From positions 310,001 through 374,000 of the forward strand of contig JACKIQ010000002.1 in assembly GCA_020638365.1 (NCBI GenBank): a DNA stretch of 64,000 nt, written 5' to 3'. The DNA comes from Rhodospirillales bacterium (GTDB lineage Bacteria; Pseudomonadota; Alphaproteobacteria; Micavibrionales; Micavibrionaceae). The translations under genes were made by a program, and so were the position numbers. Of this stretch, positions 34,942 to 43,368 are shown in pieces; position 1 is the first letter of the stretch; every line of letters begins with the position of its first letter. The notes beneath the pieces were generated by a model. It saw only the letters and a program-made list of their open reading frames with translations. It did no database searches and had not been told where the DNA came from.

Positions 34942-35913
34942 GTGTGCACGAAAGGGGAACGGCTGAGTGTGACTGAATTTTCGCCAAAGAACGGACAACT
35001 GGGAATAGGATTGACATTAGGCGGGGGACTGGCAAGGGGTTTTGCACATATAGGAGTGCTTAGAACCCTGAACCGCAACGGAATCTTTCCGACATTGATA
35101 ACAGGAACATCTATCGGCTCTGTCGTGGGAGCGTGCTACCTCGCTGATAAGCTGGATGAGTTTGAAGAATGGGCCCTCTCGCTGAACCGTTACAAGATTT
35201 TCAGCTACCTTGATTTCAGGGTTCGCAGCGCCGGTCTCATCGGAGGACAGAAACTCAGAAGTCTTCTGGAAGAACATTTCAAGGACATGACATTCGCCGA
35301 TCTTCCGCATCCCTTGATCTGTATAGCAACGGACTTGGCCACCGGGCACGAAGTCTGGCTGCGTAAGGGAAATCTTCTTGACGCGATGATCGCCTCTTTC
35401 TCGCTTCCGGGCGTGTTCCCGCCCGTTAAATATGAAGACCGTTTTCTTGTAGACGGCGCATTGGTCAACCCCTGCCCCGTCTCGCCCTGTCAAGCGATGG
35501 GCGCAAGAATGACCATAGCTGTAGACCTCAACGCGGACCTGATCGGCAAGGCCACCAAACCCGGAACCTCTTACCAGACCGTGACGGGTTTTGACCTATT
35601 TAATAATGAAGACGTTTCACCCGAAACCCAGAAGAGTTTTTCCTCGTCTCTATCGCGCAGGCTGTTCCGGCGGGAGGAAAATAACCCCAGCCTTTTTGGG
35701 GTAATGGTTTCAGCCCTGAGTATTTTGCAGGACCGCCTGACCCGCTCCCGCCTGGCAGGGGAACCTCCGGACGTCCATATCCGGCCGGCCACCGGCCACA
35801 TCGGTTTGCTGGAGTTTGAAAAAGGCAAGGAACTGATCCGCCTTGGCGAAGAAGCCGCTGAACGAGCCATCCCGGAAATCATGGCCGCCAAACACCTTTT
35901 TCTACAACACTAG
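34942..35913 (+). CDS. Patatin-like phospholipase (RssA/NTE family)
   Basis: The 323-residue cytoplasmic hydrolase shows the patatin catalytic set: an oxyanion loop GGGLARG at about 27-33, the nucleophile Ser58 in GTSIGS and the catalytic Asp171 in DGALVNP. It resembles the RssA/YchK group of single-domain patatins that hydrolyse phospholipids or lysophospholipids. Start is uncertain: GTG at 34942 lies about 20 nt after the predicted transcription start. A GTG at 34969 has a GGGG site 11 nt upstream and would leave the catalytic domain intact. It is divergent from the MsbA-like gene. Confidence 0.9.
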   Translation: MCTKGERLSVTEFSPKNGQLGIGLTLGGGLARGFAHIGVLRTLNRNGIFPTLITGTSIGSVVGACYLADKLDEFEEWALSLNRYKIFSYLDFRVRSAGLIGGQKLRSLLEEHFKDMTFADLPHPLICIATDLATGHEVWLRKGNLLDAMIASFSLPGVFPPVKYEDRFLVDGALVNPCPVSPCQAMGARMTIAVDLNADLIGKATKPGTSYQTVTGFDLFNNEDVSPETQKSFSSSLSRRLFRREENNPSLFGVMVSALSILQDRLTRSRLAGEPPDVHIRPATGHIGLLEFEKGKELIRLGEEAAERAIPEIMAAKHLFLQH

Positions 35914-35929
35914 AAAAATTAAGCTTGGC

Positions 35930-37225
35930 CTAGGCAACCTTCATGCCGACAGCCCTAACCTGATCTGAAAGTTCACCAGACGCGTTTAAGGCAGTTTCGG
36001 CAATCGCCGAATCATTATGAGAGACCGTCTGTACCGAAGCCTGATCAGCGATACTCGCAAAAAATTCCGGAGCTGTAACGCCACCGATGGTAAGAGTTGA
36101 AGTAGTGCCGTTTTCCAGATCGACGCTGGCCCGCGCCCCGGAGGGAACCGGAGGAGTTATGCCGTCGACTTGACGGCGAAACGCCTGAATATAGGCTTTG
36201 ACGTGATCTTCCAGATCGGGCGACATACCCGCAGCCCGGAACTCACCCCGATCCAGAGCACGTTCAACGGTACGAATAAAACGGCCGGGATTATATTCCA
36301 CCATCCGCAAAGCGTTGCGTTCACTGCCTAAACCATGCTCGTTGGAAACCGCCTGAAGAATGGCAGAACGCATCTGTTGTGCCGCCTGAACATAATCGGT
36401 CGTAACATCACTTACACCACCCCCGGTCAGCGCAACCCCTGTGGCATGTCCGGGATTAGGCGAATGCACCGCCGTTAAGACGCGATAGTCAATTAAAGCC
36501 TGTGCAACCTTGGTGTGACCGTTATCTCTCAACCATTTAAGCGCCTGCAGATCGCCGCGTGTCTCCTCAATAATACTCTCTCTAAGGGTCGGACTGTTTA
36601 AAGTTTCACGATTGCCGTGCTCCCCTTCATGCTCGCCGGTCAAGCGATCCCAGATAGCATCCGTTCCCGGAACCGTTTTAAGACGCCCGGCTCTTATACC
36701 AGACGCAATGCTTGCAAGCTCGTTTTTGCTGTCGGCCGTAGCACTCTGTGTCGTTACAAGAACAACACTGGCACTCAGATTTTTAATTTCATAGCTTGTA
36801 CTGCCTGACGGAGCCCTTAAAGCTTTATCGATAATACTGTCCAGCTGCGCGTCCGTCATGGACGTGCCGAGAAGGGTTATATAGTCGTTGAGCGCCCCAC
36901 GTATAAAATCCCTGTTGACGGGGCTATGCGCATTTCGGGCATCCAGCCGTGTCGGATCGATAGTAACAGACCCAGGCACATTTAACATGCGTCGTTCGAC
37001 AAATGGTGAACTGGCCAGAGCGGCATCTATCACACGGTTCACCTCGGCATCGGGAACGAACTTCACGAGATCGGCCAAGCCGTCCTCAAGCACCTCCCGC
37101 ACATAATCCCTATTCTCATGGCTGTGCGGGTCTCGGGGATTGAGTAACTTCGGATCTATTTCAATAAACTTAAATACATTACTTGCTGTATGTCTGACGC
37201 CGTTATCAAAATCTGCACCACTCAT
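35930..37225 (-). CDS. Hypothetical protein with internal duplication and HExxH motif
   Basis: The 431-residue protein has a GGGGG ribosome-binding site before the ATG at 37225 and no signal peptide. Two similar about 50-residue helical modules are seen at about 22-73 and 88-139. Each begins IDP..L..R..HS..NRD[YF][VI]R and ends in a [VI]IDxAL helix, so they arose by duplication. A zinc-type HExxH motif is at His199-Glu200-Gly-Glu-His203 (TGEHEGEHGN). Acidic residues in SIIEETRGDLQAL about 20 residues later could give a third ligand. The C-terminal 200 residues are helical and unknown. It may be a distant relative of the HEWKH protein at 29293-30252; this is inference. Confidence 0.65.
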   Translation of the reverse strand: MSGADFDNGVRHTASNVFKFIEIDPKLLNPRDPHSHENRDYVREVLEDGLADLVKFVPDAEVNRVIDAALASSPFVERRMLNVPGSVTIDPTRLDARNAHSPVNRDFIRGALNDYITLLGTSMTDAQLDSIIDKALRAPSGSTSYEIKNLSASVVLVTTQSATADSKNELASIASGIRAGRLKTVPGTDAIWDRLTGEHEGEHGNRETLNSPTLRESIIEETRGDLQALKWLRDNGHTKVAQALIDYRVLTAVHSPNPGHATGVALTGGGVSDVTTDYVQAAQQMRSAILQAVSNEHGLGSERNALRMVEYNPGRFIRTVERALDRGEFRAAGMSPDLEDHVKAYIQAFRRQVDGITPPVPSGARASVDLENGTTSTLTIGGVTAPEFFASIADQASVQTVSHNDSAIAETALNASGELSDQVRAVGMKVA

Positions 37226-37370
37226 ATCTGCCCCCTGATTATTTGTTATAAAAATTTCCTTTTTTTGTAAAACAAATGTATCAGGGTCTCTCTATAACGG
37301 TCAAACTGAATTAAAAGCCGTCACACTGAATGACATCTGTACATGTATAAAAAAATACTGGAGAAGAATG

Positions 37371-38321
37371 TCAGCGTTTCGTCGAACGCTTCTTGTGCTT
37401 TCGGTCCGGCAGAGCCTTTCCCCAGACAAGCGTGTCCAGAAGATATTTAGGCCGGACGTTGTTATATTGCCGGATCAGAACGTCCAGAGCCTTGTCGATT
37501 TCCGAGAGCGAACGGCAGTTCCTGAATACGTTCTTGTGAATACCGCGTTTGACCAGACAGGTGTCGATATTGACCAGATGCCCGCCCAGGATATCATGCG
37601 CCATCGTATCGCCGATCATCACCGTCTGTCCCGGGTAAATATCCTGCTGCTGTAAAACGCGGATGCAATGCTGGAAAATTGGCTGGTGCGGCTTGCCGAT
37701 ATAATGAACGACGCCGCCGAAATCCTTGTATCGCGCAGCCAGAGTCCCCGGCCCCATGATGTTTTCCTTGCCCATGACCCCCAGGCTGTCGGGGTTGGCG
37801 CAAATCGCCTTGAGCCGGTAGCGGACTGAGGCCCGTAAAAGCGGCTCGTAATCCTCCAGCGTCTTTTCAGGGGAATCCGCGCCGCTGATCAAAATAAAAC
37901 TGGCTTCCTTGGGGTCCTCGACAATTTCGATATCGAGCCCCTCGACGATCGAACGGTCTCCTCCGCGGCTGATGAGGATACATTTCTTTCCGATATCCCT
38001 GAAATACCCGTCATTCTGATCGTAAAGTCCCTGCCAGGTAACTTCCCCTGATGTAATAATACTGTTATAGAGATTGCGCGGAATACCTAAAGTCTCAAGC
38101 CTCTCGGCATTCACCTCGGACCGCTTTCCGGAATTGGAGAGGATGATGACGTATTTCTTGCGGCGCTGGAGTTCCTTCAGGCAATCGACAACCCCGTCAT
38201 AAACGGTCTCCCCATCATGCAAGACGCCCCACTGATCAATGATAAATCCGACATAGCTGTCGGATATATCGGAAACCCCTTGGCAAAATTTTGTGTTCAC
38301 TATGCTGTTGGTAATGAGCAC
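37371..38321 (-). CDS. HAD-superfamily class IIA hydrolase (NagD-like, TIGR01459 type)
   Basis: The 316-residue protein has HAD motif I as IIDQWGVLHDG near residue 28, a variant DxWG form characteristic of the alphaproteobacterial TIGR01459 group. Motif II is ILSNSGKR, and a late motif IGKPHQPIF ... MIGDTMAHDILGG supplies the Lys and the acidic residues. NagD-like enzymes dephosphorylate small phosphometabolites; the true substrate is unknown. The start is GTG at 38321 with a GGGAAGGG stretch upstream. It is flanked by the AGCS symporter on the same strand. Confidence 0.88.
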   Translation of the reverse strand: MLITNSIVNTKFCQGVSDISDSYVGFIIDQWGVLHDGETVYDGVVDCLKELQRRKKYVIILSNSGKRSEVNAERLETLGIPRNLYNSIITSGEVTWQGLYDQNDGYFRDIGKKCILISRGGDRSIVEGLDIEIVEDPKEASFILISGADSPEKTLEDYEPLLRASVRYRLKAICANPDSLGVMGKENIMGPGTLAARYKDFGGVVHYIGKPHQPIFQHCIRVLQQQDIYPGQTVMIGDTMAHDILGGHLVNIDTCLVKRGIHKNVFRNCRSLSEIDKALDVLIRQYNNVRPKYLLDTLVWGKALPDRKHKKRSTKR

Positions 38322-38413
38322 GGAACCAATCCCTTCCCCTCATAATCAAACACCCGCAGGTGCATTATGGTCACAATCCACAGACTAATCAACAATGATT
38401 TATAAATTCTAAA

Positions 38414-39994
38414 TCAGGCCGTGGCCTTGGACTGCGCAATATATTCCTTGAGGTCCCGCCTGATTTCCGGAGCGAAAAGAAAAAGCCCGAGAATATTGGG
38501 AAAAGCCATGGACATCATCGCCGCATCGGTAAAATTTATAAGGTTATCAAGCTGTGTTGCCGTCCCGACGAGGGTGCATAACAGGTAAAATATCTTGAAA
38601 ACCGTTTCGATCCAGTCTTTCTCCCCGAAAACGTACCGAACGCAGACTGCGCCGCAATAATACCAGGAAATCATGGTCGAATAGGCAAACAGCAGGACCG
38701 TAACCGTAAGGACATAGGGAAACCACGGAATCCCGTCTGCAAAGGCCCGGGACGTCAGCTCGACCCCCTCTATGCCGTTCGAAAGATCATAAACCCCCGT
38801 CACGACGATCACCAGCGCCGTGATGTTACAAATAATGATCGTATCTATGAACGGCCCCAGCATGGCGACAATTCCTGTGCCCACCGGACCGTCGGTATTG
38901 GTGGTTGACTGAACGATAGCCGCGGACCCGAGGCCCGCCTCGTTGGAAAAAGCCGCGCGCTGAACGCCGATCAGAAGACCGCCAAGCAAAGCCCCCATTC
39001 CCGCTTTAAGGGAAAACGCGCTACTGATAATCGTGATGATCGCTTCGGGAAGATGCCCGAAATGCATACCGATGACGATAAGCCCGGACAACACGTAGAT
39101 CCCGCCCATAATCGGCACAAGCTTGGAAGCGACCGCCGCAATCGACTTCAGCCCCCCCATAATAACGGCACCGACTAGCAAGGCCATCAGAACGCCGAAC
39201 GCCCATCCGTAACCTGCCAGAACGCTGGCATCCCCTCCGGTCGCGATCACCACTTGCTTGAAGGACTGGTTGGCCTGATACATGTTTCCACCGCCGATCG
39301 TCCCGAGAATACAGCAGATCGCAAAAAACATGGCAAAGAACGTGCCTACGGACGGCATCCCACGCGAAGCGAACGCATGCTTGAGATAGTACATCGGCCC
39401 GCCGGATATTCGCTCGGGATGGTCCTCGTCACGGTGCTGGCGGTATTTGACCCCCAGCATCACTTCCGCGAACTTCGAAGACATGCCCAGAAAACCCATC
39501 AGCGTCATCCAGAACGCCGCCCCCGGCCCGCCGGTGGAAATCGCTACCGCGACCCCGGCGATATTGCCCAGCCCCACAGTCCCAGACAAAGACGCCATAA
39601 GGGCTTGGAACTGGCTGATTTCCCCATCCTTGTTGGCAGTCATGCCTTCGCCGAAAAGAAGCTTTATGGATTTTCCAAAATGCCGAAGATTGATTAACCC
39701 AAGATAAAGCGTAAAAAAAACGGCCGCAGCCGCAAGCCAGACAAGGATGAATTTAAGCTGCAGACACGCATCGACAGGAAGCGGAATATAGGGCTTGAGA
39801 ATTTTTAGTCCCCGCCACGTCTCGGCATACTGGTTCATCTCCTCAACCTTGCACTGCCCGAGATAAACGCCCCAAAAAACAAGATCCGAGGCTGACTCCA
39901 TGGCCGGCTGAAAAAAGGCATCTATAGATTCATCAATACCCGGCGCTGCCTGCGCGACGTCTGCCGCGACTTCGCTGATTTCTTCTGCTGCCAT
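38414..39994 (-). CDS. Sodium:alanine symporter (AGCS family)
   Basis: The 526-residue protein has about ten or eleven transmembrane helices. The family signature region GTVGLGNIAGVAVAISTGGPGAAFWMTLMGFLGMSSKFAEVMLGVKYR lies at about 138-185, followed by GGPMYYLKH and the GVQRAAFSNEAGLGSAAIVQS segment with the conserved NEAG sequence. AGCS carriers import alanine or glycine with Na+ or H+. A hydrophilic N-terminal extension of about 60 residues precedes the first helix. The ATG at 39994 has an AGG ribosome-binding site. It is transcribed toward the HAD gene. Confidence 0.93.
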   Translation of the reverse strand: MAAEEISEVAADVAQAAPGIDESIDAFFQPAMESASDLVFWGVYLGQCKVEEMNQYAETWRGLKILKPYIPLPVDACLQLKFILVWLAAAAVFFTLYLGLINLRHFGKSIKLLFGEGMTANKDGEISQFQALMASLSGTVGLGNIAGVAVAISTGGPGAAFWMTLMGFLGMSSKFAEVMLGVKYRQHRDEDHPERISGGPMYYLKHAFASRGMPSVGTFFAMFFAICCILGTIGGGNMYQANQSFKQVVIATGGDASVLAGYGWAFGVLMALLVGAVIMGGLKSIAAVASKLVPIMGGIYVLSGLIVIGMHFGHLPEAIITIISSAFSLKAGMGALLGGLLIGVQRAAFSNEAGLGSAAIVQSTTNTDGPVGTGIVAMLGPFIDTIIICNITALVIVVTGVYDLSNGIEGVELTSRAFADGIPWFPYVLTVTVLLFAYSTMISWYYCGAVCVRYVFGEKDWIETVFKIFYLLCTLVGTATQLDNLINFTDAAMMSMAFPNILGLFLFAPEIRRDLKEYIAQSKATA

Positions 39995-40084
39995 AACGAA
40001 CCTGCCCTGCTGTTATAATTATGTTCAGACAGATAGAGGATAAGTGAAAAAAAACAAAAATGAAGAATAAAATTAAGGCATAAA

Positions 40085-40112
40085 AAAACCGGAGCCTCAC
40101 AGCCCCGGTTTT
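40085..40112 (-). terminator. Intrinsic terminator after the gene at 40129-40620
   Basis: AAAACCGG (40085-40092) pairs with CCGGTTTT (40105-40112) across a 12-nt loop, with an A run upstream that becomes a U tract on the minus strand. It lies just past the stop codon of the small periplasmic protein gene. Confidence 0.75.
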
Positions 40113-40128
40113 AATTCGGCTAGAATTA

Positions 40129-40620
40129 TTACCCGGACGTTTTACAAACCGGCTTGGATACCGGATGAGACGGGAAGATCGTCGCGGCCCAGCGGCGCAC
40201 GCCTTCATAATTAAGCTGCGCAGCCTTATCAATGCGCGGCGAATAGCTTTTACAGAAGATATCCGGGCGCATCTTCGCCGCATCATTTGAAATCTTGTTG
40301 GCGAATTCCGTGCGCAAAGTGTTTAGCGAGGCTTCGGGGTTCCTGTCCCCGTTCTTGGCCATATGCTTCATAATGATCCGCTCATAAGTCGCAAACAGAT
40401 CGGAGTACTTGGCGGTAAACGCCCGGTATTTGCCGTAAAGGTCGTTTCCCTTGGCTTTGCCGAGATGCTGGCAGTTCAGGCCGATAACCATCAACTCGCT
40501 GTGAATCCGGATCCCTTGCTCGGCTTCCGCTTCCTGTTGCGAATAACAGGACGAAGCGTAAACCGGAGACGCCGCCAGAAAGATTATCGTCAAAACACTC
40601 AAAAATACTCTTGTCATCAT
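40129..40620 (-). CDS. Periplasmic hypothetical protein
   Basis: The product is about 163 residues with a signal peptide (VFLSVLTIIFLAASPVYAS). The mature domain is helical with four cysteines (SSCYSQ, GLNCQHLG, DIFCKSY, KPVCKTSG), which suggests two disulfides. The family is unknown. An ATG at 40632 adds four residues; 40620 or 40617 gives a more typical signal n-region. It stands between the AGCS symporter and the hydroxyacid dehydrogenase and has its own terminator. Confidence 0.65.
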   Translation of the reverse strand: MMTRVFLSVLTIIFLAASPVYASSCYSQQEAEAEQGIRIHSELMVIGLNCQHLGKAKGNDLYGKYRAFTAKYSDLFATYERIIMKHMAKNGDRNPEASLNTLRTEFANKISNDAAKMRPDIFCKSYSPRIDKAAQLNYEGVRRWAATIFPSHPVSKPVCKTSG

Positions 40621-40665
40621 TGTCCCACTCATTTGTCTCTAACACTATACTAAATGCGTAAAACC

Positions 40666-41613
40666 TCACGCAACTACTGGTGTTACAAGCGCTTTCCCGG
40701 CAAAGAAGGCATTTAAGTTTTCTACTACAAGCCGCCCCATTTTGGAACGTGTTTCGCGTGTAGCGGACCCAACATGCGGGGATAAAACGACATCCTCGCG
40801 GTTGATAAGCCTTTCGGAAACGTTAGGCTCGTTCGCAAAAACGTCCAGACCCGCCCCCGCGATCTCCCCCGCCTCAAGTGCGGCGATGAGATCGTCCTCC
40901 TTGACCACGGACCCGCGGGCGATATTGATAAGATACCCGCTCGGCCCAAGCGCCTCAAGAACCTCCCGGTTTACCGCGTGCTGTGTTTCCGGTCCGCCTG
41001 AACAGGCCAAAATCAGAAAGTCACACTCACGGGCAAGCGCCTGTAATTTACCATAATAGTCGTAGGGTATATCACTTTTTTCTGTTCGGCTGCAATATTT
41101 AATTGTCATATTAAATGCTGCCGCCCTGCGGGCAATGGCCTGCCCGATCTTTCCCATCCCGAAAATCCCGGCCACCTTGCCGGAAAGACAGGTTGTCAGA
41201 GGGAAAGGACCCTCTTCTTTCCAGCGCCCGTTGCGCAGGTACTGATCAGCCGCAACCCCGCGCCGCGCTGCATTCAAAAGCAGCAGCATCGCGATATCTG
41301 CCGTATCGTCGGTCAGGACGTCAGGCGTATTGCTCAGAACGATCCCCCGGGCTTTCAGGGCCGCAAGGTCGATATTATCGTACCCCGCCCCGAACTGGGC
41401 AATCACCTTGAGATTGGGCAGACTCTCAAGAAGACCGGCACCGACCTTCTCTCCGTCATAGGTCGAAACAAGGCCCTCAAACTCACCGCCTTGCGAGGCT
41501 AGAAACCCCGCCCGGTCATCCTGCTCCCACAACCGCATAACCTCATATGTCTCATCCAGCAACGCCATCTCCGCCTCAAGAAGAGGCTTAAGGGCCAGAA
41601 TGGTCTTTTTCAT
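40666..41613 (-). CDS. D-isomer-specific 2-hydroxyacid dehydrogenase (glyoxylate/hydroxypyruvate reductase-like)
   Basis: The 315-residue NAD(P)H-dependent oxidoreductase has the Rossmann fingerprint GIFGMGKIGQAIARR at about 149-163. The catalytic triad of the family is present: Arg in NIARGSVV, Glu in AGAGLDVFANEP and His in LSPHVGSATRETR. Its length and lack of an ACT domain exclude a full SerA-type phosphoglycerate dehydrogenase. It is probably a glyoxylate/hydroxypyruvate or similar 2-oxoacid reductase. A GGGGGAG site precedes the ATG. It is divergent from miaB. Confidence 0.9.
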   Translation of the reverse strand: MKKTILALKPLLEAEMALLDETYEVMRLWEQDDRAGFLASQGGEFEGLVSTYDGEKVGAGLLESLPNLKVIAQFGAGYDNIDLAALKARGIVLSNTPDVLTDDTADIAMLLLLNAARRGVAADQYLRNGRWKEEGPFPLTTCLSGKVAGIFGMGKIGQAIARRAAAFNMTIKYCSRTEKSDIPYDYYGKLQALARECDFLILACSGGPETQHAVNREVLEALGPSGYLINIARGSVVKEDDLIAALEAGEIAGAGLDVFANEPNVSERLINREDVVLSPHVGSATRETRSKMGRLVVENLNAFFAGKALVTPVVA

Positions 41614-41729
41614 GTTTTTCTCCCCCTATCCCGTGACGCCGAAGCATCCAAAACACTTGCGCAGCGCCGGGTGGCTGTGGTTAATGACGGATACGGATTT
41701 TTGTACATAAAGACACGCTTGAAAACAAC

Positions 41730-43082
41730 ATGCCTCAGACCGGACCCGAAAAGAAAAAACTGTTTATCAAGACGTGGGGCTGTCAGATGAACGTCTATGA
41801 CAGCAAACGCATGGCCGACATCCTCTCCCCGCTGGGCTATCAGGAAACGGACGCCCCAGAGAACGCGGACATGATGATCCTCAACACCTGCCATATCCGC
41901 GAAAAAGCCACCGATAAAGTCTTCTCCGAGTTGGGCCGCCTGCGTGAACATAAGGAAGAACGCGAAAAAACCGGCAATAAGGTCATGATCGCCGTAGCCG
42001 GCTGCGTCGCGCAGGCCGAAGGCGACTTCATCCTCGAACGCGCCCCCTACGTCGATATGATCTTCGGCCCGCAGACCTACCACGAACTGCCCGAAATGGT
42101 CCTTAAGGCCAACGGCAACGAACGCGTCGTCAACACCGACTTCCCCGCGATCTCGAAATTCGATCTCCTGCCCGACGAACATAAAAGTCAGGGCGTATCG
42201 GCTTTCTTGTCCATTCAGGAAGGCTGCGATAAATTCTGCACCTTCTGCGTTGTGCCCTACACGCGCGGCGCCGAATATTCCCGAACGGTCGCCGAAATTC
42301 TGCACGAAGCCCGCAAGCTTGCCGAAAACGGCGCAAAGGAAATCACCCTGCTCGGCCAGAACGTGAACGCATTTCATGGCGAGGGACCGGACGGAAAAAC
42401 ATGGGGACTGGCCCGCCTGATCCGCGCAGTCGCGGAGGTGGAGGAAATCAAGCGCATCCGCTACACGACCTCCCACCCCCGCGACATGGACGATGACCTG
42501 ATCGCCGCCCACGGCGACGTCGAAAAACTGATGCCCTTCCTGCATCTGCCCGTGCAAAGCGGCTCGGACAAAATCCTCAAGGCTATGAACCGCAAACACA
42601 CGGCGGACGACTATCGGAAAGTTATCGAAAAATTACGCAAGGCCAGACCGGATATCGCCTTCTCCTCGGACTATATCATCGGCTTCCCCGGCGAGACCGA
42701 TCAGGACTTCGAGGACTCCCTGCAACTTGTACGGAACGTCGGCTACGCCTCCTGCTACTCCTTCAAGTTCAGCGCCCGCCCCGGCACGCCCGCCGCAAAC
42801 ATGCAGAACCTCGTGCACGACAAAATCGCCAGCGAACGCCTCACGCGTTTCCAGAATCTCATCAACGAACAGCAGATTGCCTTCAACCAATCTTCCGTCG
42901 GTAAAACCATGGGCGTGCTGTTCGACCGCAAGGGAAAAAAGGAAGGCCAGATTCTGGGCCGCAGCCCCTACAACCAGTCTGTGCATGTCTATGCAAAAGA
43001 AAGGATGTTGAATCAGATAATTGACGTAAACATCACAGGTGGTTTTGAAAACAGCCTGACCGGTGAAGCAGCAATTCGCTGA
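41730..43082 (+). CDS. miaB: tRNA-2-methylthio-N6-dimethylallyladenosine synthase
   Basis: MiaB adds a methylthio group to i6A37 of tRNAs. The 450-residue product has the N-terminal UPF0004 domain with cluster ligands Cys18, Cys54 and Cys92. The radical-SAM motif CxxxCxxC lies at Cys166/Cys170/Cys173 (CDKFCTFC), and a C-terminal TRAM domain covers about 380-445. Other conserved elements such as TSHPRDMDDDLI, LPVQSGSDKILKAMNR and SDYIIGFPGET are intact. In many alphaproteobacteria miaB precedes ybeZ-ybeY-tlyC-lnt; here the RTX repeat gene (43369-45945) is inserted between miaB and ybeZ. Confidence 0.96.
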   Translation: MPQTGPEKKKLFIKTWGCQMNVYDSKRMADILSPLGYQETDAPENADMMILNTCHIREKATDKVFSELGRLREHKEEREKTGNKVMIAVAGCVAQAEGDFILERAPYVDMIFGPQTYHELPEMVLKANGNERVVNTDFPAISKFDLLPDEHKSQGVSAFLSIQEGCDKFCTFCVVPYTRGAEYSRTVAEILHEARKLAENGAKEITLLGQNVNAFHGEGPDGKTWGLARLIRAVAEVEEIKRIRYTTSHPRDMDDDLIAAHGDVEKLMPFLHLPVQSGSDKILKAMNRKHTADDYRKVIEKLRKARPDIAFSSDYIIGFPGETDQDFEDSLQLVRNVGYASCYSFKFSARPGTPAANMQNLVHDKIASERLTRFQNLINEQQIAFNQSSVGKTMGVLFDRKGKKEGQILGRSPYNQSVHVYAKERMLNQIIDVNITGGFENSLTGEAAIR

Positions 43083-43245
43083 TACATTTATGGCAAAAAG
43101 AAGGCAGATTCAATCATAATTGACGGCATAAAAGCAATACAAAAATTTCTCCTGAGTATAAAAATTTTTCTTGCTTAAAAGCTCCTGAAAACGCCAATAT
43201 CCATGTCGAAAGCTCAAACGATGAGTACGCGTAATGGCCTCTGGC

Positions 43246-43279
43246 AAAAGACCACAGATGACTACATTGTGTCTTTTTT
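43246..43279 (+). terminator. Possible terminator between miaB and the RTX repeat gene
   Basis: AAAAGAC-ACA pairs with TGTGTCTTTT (43246-43256 with 43268-43277) with one bulged C and an 11-nt loop, and is followed by further T residues. The stem is AT-rich, so strength is modest. The rest of the 286-bp interval is AT-rich with no credible gene. Confidence 0.45.
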
Positions 43280-43368
43280 ATGGCAAACATTTAGATTCAA
43301 GCTACCGAAAATTTTGGCTTTCTTTTTTCAACCCCCCACTATTTTTCAACATTATTTAGGAGCACCCA

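Noticed and set aside
41610..42599. Minus-strand open frame of 329 codons inside miaB
   Set aside because: miaB on the plus strand has all catalytic motifs; the opposing frame has no recognisable domain and is a compositional shadow.
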